Source of the DNA: Flavobacteriales bacterium | Lineage (GTDB): Bacteria > Bacteroidota > Bacteroidia > Flavobacteriales_F > PHOS-HE28 | Assembly: GCA_020854015.1 (NCBI GenBank) | Contig: JADZGG010000324.1 | Span: 1-6,307, forward strand | Length of the DNA stretch: 6,307 nt | Reading direction: 5' to 3' | Shown: piece by piece, positions 1 through 5,529 of the stretch | Layout of the letters: each line of letters opens with the position of its first letter | Position numbering within the stretch: position 1 is the first letter of the stretch | Translations under genes and position numbers: made by a program | Notes under the pieces: model-generated | What the model was told of the DNA's origin: nothing | Database searches by the model: none | Seen by the model: only the letters and a program-made list of their open reading frames with translations

Positions 1-618
1 ATCGGCGCCCACGTCGGCGGCCTTGGTGTAGATGCCACCGCCTACACGGGCGAAAAGCGCAATGGACTCAGCGCCCAGCGAGAAGCCCGCGAGCACTTCC
101 AGGCACTTCATCATTTCGTCACTGTTCGCGCCAGCTTCACCCACGTACATGCGCAGGAACACGATGAACAGGGAGCTGAGACCAACTACGGCGAGACCCG
201 CCACGCCGAGGCCCATGACGGTGCCACCGGTGAAGCTGACCTTGAGGCCTTGGGCCAGGCTGGTACGCGCGGCCTGCGTGGTGCGCACGTTCGCCTTGGT
301 GGCGATGCTCATGCCGATCCATCCGGCGAATGCACTGAAGAAGGCCCCGATGAGGAAGGCGATGGCGATGACCCAATCGCTGTGATGCACCAGCGTTCCG
401 CTCCAGGCGAGCAGCACAGCGGCAATGGCCGCGAACACGCCGAGCACTTTCCATTCGGCCTTCAGGAAGGCGCTCGCACCGCGCGCGATGTAGCCGGCCA
501 GCTCCTGCATGTTGGCGTCGCCAGCGTCCTGTTTGCTCACCCACATGGCCTTGAACACCATGACCACGAGGCCCACCACTCCCATTACGGGGATGTAGTA
601 CATCAATTCACTTCCCAT
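1..618 (-). CDS. hppA: Membrane-bound ion-translocating pyrophosphatase, N-terminal part (cut by window edge)
   Basis: The first 206 residues of an integral membrane pyrophosphatase are visible. The enzyme hydrolyses cytoplasmic PPi and uses the energy to pump H+ or Na+ across the inner membrane. Family hallmarks are the stretch IATKANVRTTQAAR (about residues 105-118), then GFSLGAESIALFARVGGGIYTKAADVGAD (about 178-206). The latter ends inside the PPi/Mg-binding motif, with Lys199, Asp202 and Asp206 as the expected ligands. About five hydrophobic segments are seen (near 6-24, 57-76, 82-103, 130-153 and 172-190). The family usually has 650-800 residues, so roughly the last three quarters lies beyond the left edge. 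The residues that separate H+ from Na+ pumps and K+-dependent from K+-independent types are not in view. ATG 618 gives MGSELMYYIP. An in-frame ATG at 603 (MYYIPV) is an alternative, and neither has a clear Shine-Dalgarno. The reading frame has no stop before the edge. Confidence 0.96.
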   Translation of the reverse strand, partial: MGSELMYYIPVMGVVGLVVMVFKAMWVSKQDAGDANMQELAGYIARGASAFLKAEWKVLGVFAAIAAVLLAWSGTLVHHSDWVIAIAFLIGAFFSAFAGWIGMSIATKANVRTTQAARTSLAQGLKVSFTGGTVMGLGVAGLAVVGLSSLFIVFLRMYVGEAGANSDEMMKCLEVLAGFSLGAESIALFARVGGGIYTKAADVGAD

Positions 619-683
619 CTGTTCGTTCTTGTGTTGTGTATGTTCTTGTCCTTCAGCGTCTTCCACCCCCATTGGAAGGAAGA

Positions 684-697
684 GGGGCGCGAAAATA
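684..697 (-). promoter_or_regulatory. Candidate hppA promoter -7 box
   Basis: Read on the minus strand this is TATTTTCGCGCCCC, a TAnnTTTG-like Bacteroidota -7 element with one mismatch (TTCG for TTTG). It lies about 65 bases upstream of the hppA ATG at 618. It is the same as the block upstream of etfB except for one base, which supports it as a real promoter motif of this genome. No convincing -33 TTTG partner was found. Confidence 0.4.
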
Positions 698-760
698 GGA
701 AAGTCCTGCGGGAAGGGTGCCTATCCGGCTGTTCACCTTACGAAACGAATGGACGAGCCG

Positions 761-781
761 ACCAGCGGTTGAACCAGCGGT
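761..781. repeat. Short direct repeat, 2 x ACCAGCGGT
   Basis: The nonamer ACCAGCGGT occurs at 761-769 and again at 773-781, 12 bases apart (about one helical turn). It is followed by the small palindrome GACCGAACGGTC at 783-794. All of it sits just downstream of the pdhB stop, in the 179-base pdhB-hppA gap. It could be part of a weak transcription end signal for pdhB or a protein-binding site. There is no T-tract, so I do not call a terminator. Confidence 0.35.
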
Positions 782-797
782 CGACCGAACGGTCACC

Positions 798-1781
798 TCA
801 TTTCACCAGATACATCACCTCCTTCACCGCCGCGATCACGCGGGCAGCGTTGGGCAGGCTGGCATCGATCAGCGGGGCGCTGAAGGGCAGCGGCGTATCG
901 GCCTGGTTGATGCGCAGCACGGGGGCATCAAGGAAATCGAAGGCATCCTTCTGCACGCGGTAGGCCACTTCGCTGGCAATGCTCACCATCGGGAAGTTCT
1001 CGTCCACTACCACCAGGCGGTTGGTCTTGCGCACACTGGCAATGATGGTGGCGGTGTCGAGCGGGCGGATCGTGCGCAGGTCGATCACCTCGGCGTTCAC
1101 GCCTTCCTTCTGTAGTTCTTCGGCCGCGGCCAGGGCCACCTTCATCATCTTCCCGAAGCTGACGATGGTGACGTCGGTGCCTTTTCGGGCCACGCTGGCC
1201 ACACCAATGGGCGTGAGGTATTCGCCGTCGGGGATCTCGCCCTTGTCGCCGTACATGCGTTCGCTCTCCATCACCAGCACCGGATCATCATCGCGGATGG
1301 CGCTCTTCAGCAGGCCCTTGGCATCGGCTGGGTTGCTCGGGGTAACGACCTTGAGGCCGGGGATGTTGGCGTAGAAGGCCTCGTAGCTCTGGCTATGGGT
1401 GGCGGCCAATTGGCCGGCGCTACCGTTGCCCCCGCGGAACACGATGGGGATGTGGAACTGGCCGCCGCTCATCTGCAGCATCTTGGCCGCGTGGTTGATG
1501 ATCTGGTCGCTGGCCAGCACGGCGAAGTTCCAGGTCATGAACTCCACGATGGGGCGTAACCCGTTCATGGCCGCCCCCACGCTGATGGCAGTGAAGCCGA
1601 GCTCGCTGATGGGCGTATCGATGATGCGCTTGGGGCCGAACTCGGCCAGCATGCCCTTGCTCACCTTGTAGGCGCCATCGTACTCGGCCACCTCCTCGCC
1701 CATGAGGAACACGCGCGGGTCGCGGCGCATCTCCTCGCTCATCGCTTCATTCAGGGCCTCGCGGTATTGGACGGTACGCAT
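798..1781 (-). CDS. pdhB: Pyruvate dehydrogenase E1 component, beta subunit
   Basis: This 327-residue protein is a full-length E1-beta of the 2-oxo acid dehydrogenase complexes. With the alpha subunit it decarboxylates pyruvate on thiamine diphosphate and passes the acetyl group to the lipoyl arm of E2, yielding acetyl-CoA in the cytoplasm. The N-terminal pyrimidine-binding domain has VFLMGEEVAEYDGAYKVSKG (about 24-43), whose first Glu (E29) is the expected activator of the cofactor aminopyrimidine. It also has DTPISELGF (55-63) and the FRGGNGSAGQLAATHSQSYEAFYANIPGLKVVTPSNPADAKGLL region (115-158). The C-terminal transketolase domain includes VIDLRTIRPLD (about 232-242) and VVVDENF (257-263). 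GAYKVSKG favours a pyruvate over a branched-chain substrate. The frame is open upstream to 1841, but ATG 1781 (MRTVQYREALNEAM) matches the family start, and the extra 20 residues fall in the upstream hairpin. No pdhA is adjacent, so the alpha subunit must be encoded elsewhere. That arrangement is, from memory, common in Bacteroidota. Confidence 0.95.
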   Translation of the reverse strand: MRTVQYREALNEAMSEEMRRDPRVFLMGEEVAEYDGAYKVSKGMLAEFGPKRIIDTPISELGFTAISVGAAMNGLRPIVEFMTWNFAVLASDQIINHAAKMLQMSGGQFHIPIVFRGGNGSAGQLAATHSQSYEAFYANIPGLKVVTPSNPADAKGLLKSAIRDDDPVLVMESERMYGDKGEIPDGEYLTPIGVASVARKGTDVTIVSFGKMMKVALAAAEELQKEGVNAEVIDLRTIRPLDTATIIASVRKTNRLVVVDENFPMVSIASEVAYRVQKDAFDFLDAPVLRINQADTPLPFSAPLIDASLPNAARVIAAVKEVMYLVK

Positions 1782-1801
1782 GGGTTGGGGATCCAGGAGG
1801 G

Positions 1802-1809
1802 CAAAAGTA
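1802..1809 (-). promoter_or_regulatory. Candidate pdhB promoter -7 box
   Basis: On the minus strand this is TACTTTTG, an exact match to the Bacteroidota -7 consensus TAnnTTTG. It lies 20 bases before the pdhB ATG at 1781 and would give a very short leader of roughly 14 bases. The usual -33 position falls inside the GC-rich inverted repeat 1811-1841, with no TTTG there. The same T-run is also the tail of the hairpin, so the site may serve as terminator tail, promoter or both. Confidence 0.45.
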
Positions 1810-1841
1810 GATGCGGGCCGCCTTCGACCGGCGGCCCGCAT
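1803..1841 (-). terminator. Strong stem-loop, likely terminator of the LamG gene pair
   Basis: Perfect inverted repeat: ATGCGGGCCGCC at 1811-1822 pairs with GGCGGCCCGCAT at 1830-1841, a 12-bp GC-rich stem around a 7-base loop. On the minus strand it starts 18 bases after the LamG stop codon, and the stem is followed by CTAC then TTTT. The position and strength fit an intrinsic terminator for the upstream secreted-protein genes. The T-tract is short and offset by 4 bases, so an operator-like role at the pdhB promoter remains possible. Confidence 0.7.
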
Positions 1842-1843
1842 CC

Positions 1844-1861
1844 AACCTGTTCGTACAGGTT
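1844..1861 (-). other. Small stem-loop spanning the LamG stop codon
   Basis: AACCTGT (1844-1850) and ACAGGTT (1855-1861) form a perfect 7-bp stem around a 4-base loop. The stem includes two bases of the TAA stop (1860-1862) of the LamG gene and stands two bases from the larger hairpin. The two stem-loops form a tandem 3'-end structure that could help termination or protect the transcript end. Confidence 0.5.
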
Positions 1862-3209
1862 AGCGTTTCACGAAGCGGACCACGCCCAAGCGCCCGTCCG
1901 ACTCCACACGCAGGAAGTACATGCCGGAAGCAAGCGCATCAGCTGCCAGGCGGGTGCGGCGACCTTGAGCCCGCTGGGCTGAGACCACGCGACCAGCGGC
2001 ATCGAGCACTGTGATGTTGGCCGCTTGGGCGTCCAGTTCAACCCACAGCTCGTTCTCCACAGGGTCCGGATAGACCGCAAGCACAGGGCCGGTCATCTGC
2101 TCAGCCAAGCCGATGGTGCTGACCGTGTAGCAGGCGCTGGTATCAACGCACCCGTTCTGGGTCACTTCCACAGCGTACGAACCGGAGGTCGTGGCCACGT
2201 AGGAAGCACCCGTTGCACCAACGACCTCTGCATAGTTGTTGCCACAATCCAGCCATTGGTACTGAGCCCCAACAGCCTGGCTCACCAGGGTGGCACCGTT
2301 CTGGATCACGTTCGTGCTCACGTTCGTAAAGCTGAGCACCAGGGTCACTACGGAATCGCACGTTCCACCTGTGGTGTAGGTCGCCGTGTAGCTTCCGGGT
2401 TGCGTGATCACTTGACCATCGAAGGTGGTGCTATCGCCGGGGCAGACCTGTTCGTTGATCGTGGTGCCCAAGGTGGCGCCGCCAACGAAGTTGCTGCCTG
2501 CGCCGGTCAACGTGAACGCGTTGAAGGTGCCGTTGCCGTTGCCCATGGCGTCGGTGAGGGTAGTGATGGCCGTGTTGTTGCCACCGGCCACACCTTGGTC
2601 CATCTTGTAGTACAGCTGAAGGCCCGAAGTGGCCACGTTGATGCCGGACTGCGAGATGCAATCCAGTTCCACGGCCGTCAGCGCCCTGTTCCAAAGGCTC
2701 ACCTCATCCAACACGCCATCGAGGTAGAAATTGTCGAGGTTGTATTCCAAGTTACCCAAGCGCAACGTGCCCGTGGTGCTGGTGATCGTACCAGAAGCAG
2801 GCGTTGTGGAGACCTGCGTACCATTGTGGTAGAGGATCAGTGCGGAGCCATCATAGACCAAGGCCAAATGCTGCCAGGTGTTCATCACCAAGCTCGGGTA
2901 GTTGATCGTGAAGGCTGTACCAAGGCTGTTCCTCATGCGCCCCTCCACGGAGTTGCTGTTCTGCAATTTCAGCAGATAGAAGTCCGCAACGGTCTCATCG
3001 CGAAGACCGACGATCCCATCATGCGTGGTGCCGCTGCTCGGCTTCACCCAGCAGGTGATGCTGAAGCCCGTGCTGTTCGCAATGAGCGCAGAGGCGTTGG
3101 GTACCGTGACCTGATCACCTGTGCCATCGAAGTCGAGGGCGTTCTGGGTCTGGGCCAGGCTGGCCAACGGCAGGAGTCCGGCAAGGAGGACAGTGTATGG
3201 TGTTCGCAT
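1860..3209 (-). CDS. Secreted LamG/Ig-like protein with type IX secretion C-terminal sorting domain
   Basis: This 449-residue protein is predicted to be exported and then sent through the outer membrane by T9SS. Residues 1-19 form a signal peptide with SLA just before the likely cut, leaving QTQNALDFDG as the mature start. Residues about 21-205 look like a LamG/concanavalin-like jelly roll (LDFDGTGDQVTV, WVKPSSG, NTWQHLALVYDG, LGNL, LDEVSLWNRAL, YYKMDQG). Residues 256-293 are a Cys-bracketed module starting CPGDSTTFDGQ and ending CDSVVTLVLSF, of the kind common in Bacteroidota adhesins. Residues about 297-363 are an Ig-like module (YQWLDCGNNYAEVVGAT, GSYAVEVTQNGC). Residues 376-449 are a canonical type A sorting domain with YPDPVENELWVEL, GMYFLRVE and the basic end VRFVKR. 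Ligand and role are unknown; LamG folds often bind glycans or proteins. It begins 22 bases after its paralogue and is probably cotranscribed with it. No Shine-Dalgarno is seen at ATG 3209. Confidence 0.88.
   Translation of the reverse strand: MRTPYTVLLAGLLPLASLAQTQNALDFDGTGDQVTVPNASALIANSTGFSITCWVKPSSGTTHDGIVGLRDETVADFYLLKLQNSNSVEGRMRNSLGTAFTINYPSLVMNTWQHLALVYDGSALILYHNGTQVSTTPASGTITSTTGTLRLGNLEYNLDNFYLDGVLDEVSLWNRALTAVELDCISQSGINVATSGLQLYYKMDQGVAGGNNTAITTLTDAMGNGNGTFNAFTLTGAGSNFVGGATLGTTINEQVCPGDSTTFDGQVITQPGSYTATYTTGGTCDSVVTLVLSFTNVSTNVIQNGATLVSQAVGAQYQWLDCGNNYAEVVGATGASYVATTSGSYAVEVTQNGCVDTSACYTVSTIGLAEQMTGPVLAVYPDPVENELWVELDAQAANITVLDAAGRVVSAQRAQGRRTRLAADALASGMYFLRVESDGRLGVVRFVKR
3124..3156. 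repeat. Exact 33-bp direct repeat, copy 1
   Basis: These 33 bases are identical to 4511-4543. They encode the AQTQNALDFDG junction between signal peptide and LamG domain in the downstream paralogue, with every synonymous position shared across about 11 codons. Flanking codons of the two genes differ readily. Confidence 0.85.
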
Positions 3210-3231
3210 GTGTTCGGGGTAGGTGGATCGA

Positions 3232-4596
3232 TCAGCGGATGACAGGCAGGCGGAACGTCCGTTGGACGGTGCCGTTTGAGACGTTCACAAGGTAGATGCC
3301 TTCGGGCAGACCTTTCAAGGACGAACGAAACCGCTCGCCACGGAGCATCGCGCTCCGTAGAACTCGCCCTCTTGCATCCAGCAGCAGGACGTTCAGGTCC
3401 GTATCCGCCAAAGCACCGGACAGCACCAGTTCTTCCGCGGATGCATCGTATAGGGCCGTCAGGCTCGCGAGCTGACCGAGTTCCTCCAAACCCACGTTCG
3501 ATACACAAGTGCTGGTGTCGGTGCAGCCGTTCTGCGTCACCTCCACGGCATACGACCCTGCCATGGCGAGCGAGTAGGACGGAGCGGTGGCTCCGACGAT
3601 CTCGCTGTAGCCGTTGCCGCAATCGAGCCACTGGAACTGGGCACCGAGCGCCTGGGCGATCAGGTTGTTGCCATTCTGGACCACGTTGATGTTCACGTTC
3701 GTCACGGTCAATGCCAATGTCGCCAAGGAATCACATCCGTTGTTCAAGGGGTAACCGGTTGTGTAGGTGCCCGATTGGGTCAAGGTCTGTCCATTGAAGG
3801 TGTAGTTCTCGCCAGGGCAGATCGTCGCTGCGGAAGTACCCGCGATCGGGCAGCCGTCCACGTAGTTGCTGGCCGTACCGCTCAGCGCGAAGCCCACGTT
3901 GGTCCCGTTCAGATGGCCCGAAGCATCGGTCAAGGTGTTCAGGCCTGTGTTCGCCCCCCCGGCCGTGCCCTGATCCATCTTGAAATAGAGCTTCAGGTCC
4001 GGGTCGGAAGGCAAGGCCCCGTAGTTCATGACGCACTGGATCTCGGCCTGGCTCAATCCACGCTTCCACAGCGCGGTCTCATCGACCGTGCCATCCAGGT
4101 AGATCTGGGTAGAGCCCGGGATCGGCATGTTGCCTATGTGGAACTGGCCGGTGGTGTTCGTCACGGTGCCGGTGGCGGTGACCGCTCCGATCAACACCCC
4201 GTTGTGGTACATGCTCAGGGTGGCACCATCGTACGTCAGTGCGATGAACTGCCAGGTGTTCAGGGTCATCAGCGCGGCGGAATCCACGGTGAAGAGCCCA
4301 TTGTTGCTGTTACGGAACCGGCCTTCCAGGGTGGTGCCGTAGGTCTGGAGCAGGTAGAAGTCGAAGGTCGCATTGTCCCTGAAGCCCGCGATCCCGTCCA
4401 TATCCGGCCAGTTGGAAGAGTGGGTGGGATATACCCAGGTCGTTAGACTGAAGCCCGTGCCGTTGGCGACCAGCGCGGAGGCGTTGTTCACGGTGACCTC
4501 ATCGTTCAGCCCATCGAAGTCGAGGGCGTTCTGGGTCTGGGCCGAAGCGAGCAGCGGGAGCAAGAAGCTGAAGGACAGCGTGTAGCGTAGTTCCAT
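3232..4596 (-). CDS. Secreted LamG/Ig-like protein, paralogue with degenerate sorting tail
   Basis: This 454-residue protein has the same architecture as its downstream neighbour, collinear throughout. Its parts are a signal peptide (1-19, ending ASA), a LamG domain (about 21-207: LDFDGLNDEVTV, WVYPTHS, NTWQFIALTYDG, HIGNM, VDETALWKRGL, YFKMDQG), a CPGENYTFNGQTLTQSGTYTTGYPLNNGCDSLATLALTV module (260-298), an Ig-like module (about 301-366) and a C-terminal beta domain (381-454). The tail keeps LLLDARGRVLRS, LPEGIYLVNVSNG and a final PVIR. It has LYDASAEELVL where the neighbour has VYPDPVENELWVEL, so the usual Y-P-x-P signature is lost. Secretion by T9SS is therefore less certain. The frame is open upstream to 4683, but ATG 4596 places the signal peptide at the N-terminus and the extra 29 residues look like intergenic sequence. 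It is the first gene of the pair and is divergent from etfB. Its ligand is unknown. Confidence 0.87.
   Translation of the reverse strand: MELRYTLSFSFLLPLLASAQTQNALDFDGLNDEVTVNNASALVANGTGFSLTTWVYPTHSSNWPDMDGIAGFRDNATFDFYLLQTYGTTLEGRFRNSNNGLFTVDSAALMTLNTWQFIALTYDGATLSMYHNGVLIGAVTATGTVTNTTGQFHIGNMPIPGSTQIYLDGTVDETALWKRGLSQAEIQCVMNYGALPSDPDLKLYFKMDQGTAGGANTGLNTLTDASGHLNGTNVGFALSGTASNYVDGCPIAGTSAATICPGENYTFNGQTLTQSGTYTTGYPLNNGCDSLATLALTVTNVNINVVQNGNNLIAQALGAQFQWLDCGNGYSEIVGATAPSYSLAMAGSYAVEVTQNGCTDTSTCVSNVGLEELGQLASLTALYDASAEELVLSGALADTDLNVLLLDARGRVLRSAMLRGERFRSSLKGLPEGIYLVNVSNGTVQRTFRLPVIR
4511..4543. repeat. Exact 33-bp direct repeat, copy 2
   Basis: This is the second copy of the 33-bp identical block (see 3124-3156), at the equivalent AQTQNALDFDG position of the upstream paralogue. 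The two copies lie 1387 bases apart, in the same orientation. Confidence 0.85.
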
Positions 4597-4616
4597 GGGT
4601 CCGGTTCTTAGTGCGG

Positions 4617-4624
4617 TAAAGGTA
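4617..4624 (-). promoter_or_regulatory. Candidate promoter -7 box of the LamG gene pair
   Basis: The minus strand reads TACCTTTA, one mismatch from TAnnTTTG, 20 bases before ATG 4596. That is the same distance as the box before pdhB. No -33 TTTG was found at the expected spacing, so support is modest. Confidence 0.35.
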
Positions 4625-4718
4625 TTTCCGCGACCAGCCTTGTTTGTCGCTGCACAACTACAAAGACCCGTGGTTTCCAACATCCTTAGGTCGAGCGTTC
4701 GCCTTTCCGTTCAGCCCT

Positions 4719-4732
4719 TAATTTCGCGCCCC
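4719..4732 (+). promoter_or_regulatory. Candidate etfBA promoter -7 box
   Basis: TAATTTCGCGCCCC fits a TAnnTTTG-like -7 element (TTCG variant). It lies 51 bases before the etfB ATG and differs by one base from the block upstream of hppA. A weak TTCG at 4698-4701 sits 17 bases upstream, where a -33 element might lie. Confidence 0.45.
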
Positions 4733-4748
4733 CGTTGCTGCCTTTGGA

Positions 4749-4787
4749 ATGAACAAGAGCGACGGACCAACGTTCCTCCTGCCATGA
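4749..4787 (+). CDS. Possible 12-residue leader ORF overlapping the etfB start
   Basis: ATG 4749 opens MNKSDGPTFLLP and ends at TGA 4785-4787, overlapping the etfB ATG (4784-4786) as ATGA. This geometry allows translational coupling. There is no Shine-Dalgarno and no recognisable peptide family, and an ORF this short can arise by chance. It would only be translated if transcription starts upstream of 4749, as the -7 box at 4719 predicts. Confidence 0.25.
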   Translation: MNKSDGPTFLLP

Positions 4788-5527
4788 AGATCCTCGTTCT
4801 GATCAGCCAGGTGCCCGACACCACGGCGCGCATCGCCTTCACGAACAACAACACGCAGTACGATGCCAACGGTGTCACCTTCATCGTGAACCCCTATGAT
4901 GAGTGGTATGCCTTGGTCCGTGCACTGGAACTGAAGGAAGCGGCCGGAGCAGGAAGCGTCACCTCCATCACCGTGGGCGGTGCCGACAATGAGGCCACCA
5001 TCCGCAAGGCCCTGGCCATCGGCGCCGATGATGCCGTTCGCGTGGACGTGGCGGCGAACGAAGCCTACCAAGTGGCCGCTGAAGTGGCCGCCTATGCCAA
5101 GGACAAGGGCTTCGACCTGATCCTCGCCGGCAAGGAGACCATTGACTTCAATGGCGGCCAGGTGGGCGCCATGGTGGCCGAACTGCTTGACCTGCCTTAC
5201 GTGCCCCTGGCCAGCAAATTGGACGTGGCCGGCACCACCGCCACCGTGGAGCGCGACGTGCCCGGCGGGGTGGAAGTGCTGGAACTGCAGCTGCCCGCCG
5301 TGATCGGCGCCGCCAAAGGCATGGCCGAGCAACGCATCCCCAACATGCGCGGCATCATGGCCGCACGCACCAAGCCCCTGACCGTTGTGCCCAGCAGCAA
5401 CCCTGTTTCCGTAGCGAGCACCGTGCAGTTCGAGCTGCCACCGGCCAAAGGCACTGTGAAGATGATCCCCGCCGAAGAGGCCGGAAAACTGATCGAGCTG
5501 TTGCACACCGAAGCCAAAGTGATCTGA
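4784..5527 (+). CDS. etfB: Electron transfer flavoprotein, beta subunit
   Basis: This 247-residue protein is a standard-length EtfB. It pairs with EtfA to form the soluble FAD-carrying heterodimer that takes electrons from acyl-CoA and related dehydrogenases and hands them to ETF:quinone oxidoreductase. Landmarks are the N-terminal MKILVLISQVPDT, VNPYDEWYALVRALELKE (35-52), the nucleotide-binding segment VGGADNEATIRKALAIGADDAVRV (64-87), DLILAGKETIDFNGGQVGAMVAELLDLPYVPLASKLDV (111-148) and VPGGVEVLELQLPAVIGA (159-176). The partner recognition loop is IPNMRGIMAARTKP (185-198). ATG 4784 is chosen because it gives the conserved family start; the frame runs open to 4595 but codes for nothing recognisable there. 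No Shine-Dalgarno precedes it, and the upstream CCTCCTG is the complement of one. The stop is two bases before etfA. Whether this ETF is of the ordinary or bifurcating type cannot be settled from the sequence, but the setting beside aerobic-type genes favours the ordinary one. Confidence 0.95.
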   Translation: MKILVLISQVPDTTARIAFTNNNTQYDANGVTFIVNPYDEWYALVRALELKEAAGAGSVTSITVGGADNEATIRKALAIGADDAVRVDVAANEAYQVAAEVAAYAKDKGFDLILAGKETIDFNGGQVGAMVAELLDLPYVPLASKLDVAGTTATVERDVPGGVEVLELQLPAVIGAAKGMAEQRIPNMRGIMAARTKPLTVVPSSNPVSVASTVQFELPPAKGTVKMIPAEEAGKLIELLHTEAKVI

Positions 5528-5529
5528 AC

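Noticed and set aside
660..678. CTTCCA / TGGAAG 6-bp inverted repeat in the hppA leader
   Set aside because: The arms are short and there is no T-tract or conserved leader pattern, so it is not enough for a riboswitch or attenuator.
783..794. Palindrome GACCGAACGGTC as a pdhB terminator
   Set aside because: The loop is only two bases and no T-run follows on the minus strand; it is kept only as part of a repeat observation.
250..963. 237-codon open frame on the plus strand
   Set aside because: It crosses the starts and ends of two well-supported minus-strand genes (hppA and pdhB) and has no family resemblance.
2025..3242. 405-codon open frame on the plus strand
   Set aside because: It lies wholly antisense to the LamG gene 1860-3209, has no recognisable domain and is rich in H, R, G and A as expected of a shadow frame in high-GC DNA.
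1860..4596. Idea that the LamG pair is a defence or toxin system
   Set aside because: No nuclease, protease, polymorphic-toxin or immunity domain is visible; all segments are typical secreted adhesin-like modules.
4718..5506. 262-codon open frame on the minus strand
   Set aside because: It is antisense to etfB, rich in G, H and A, with no domain.
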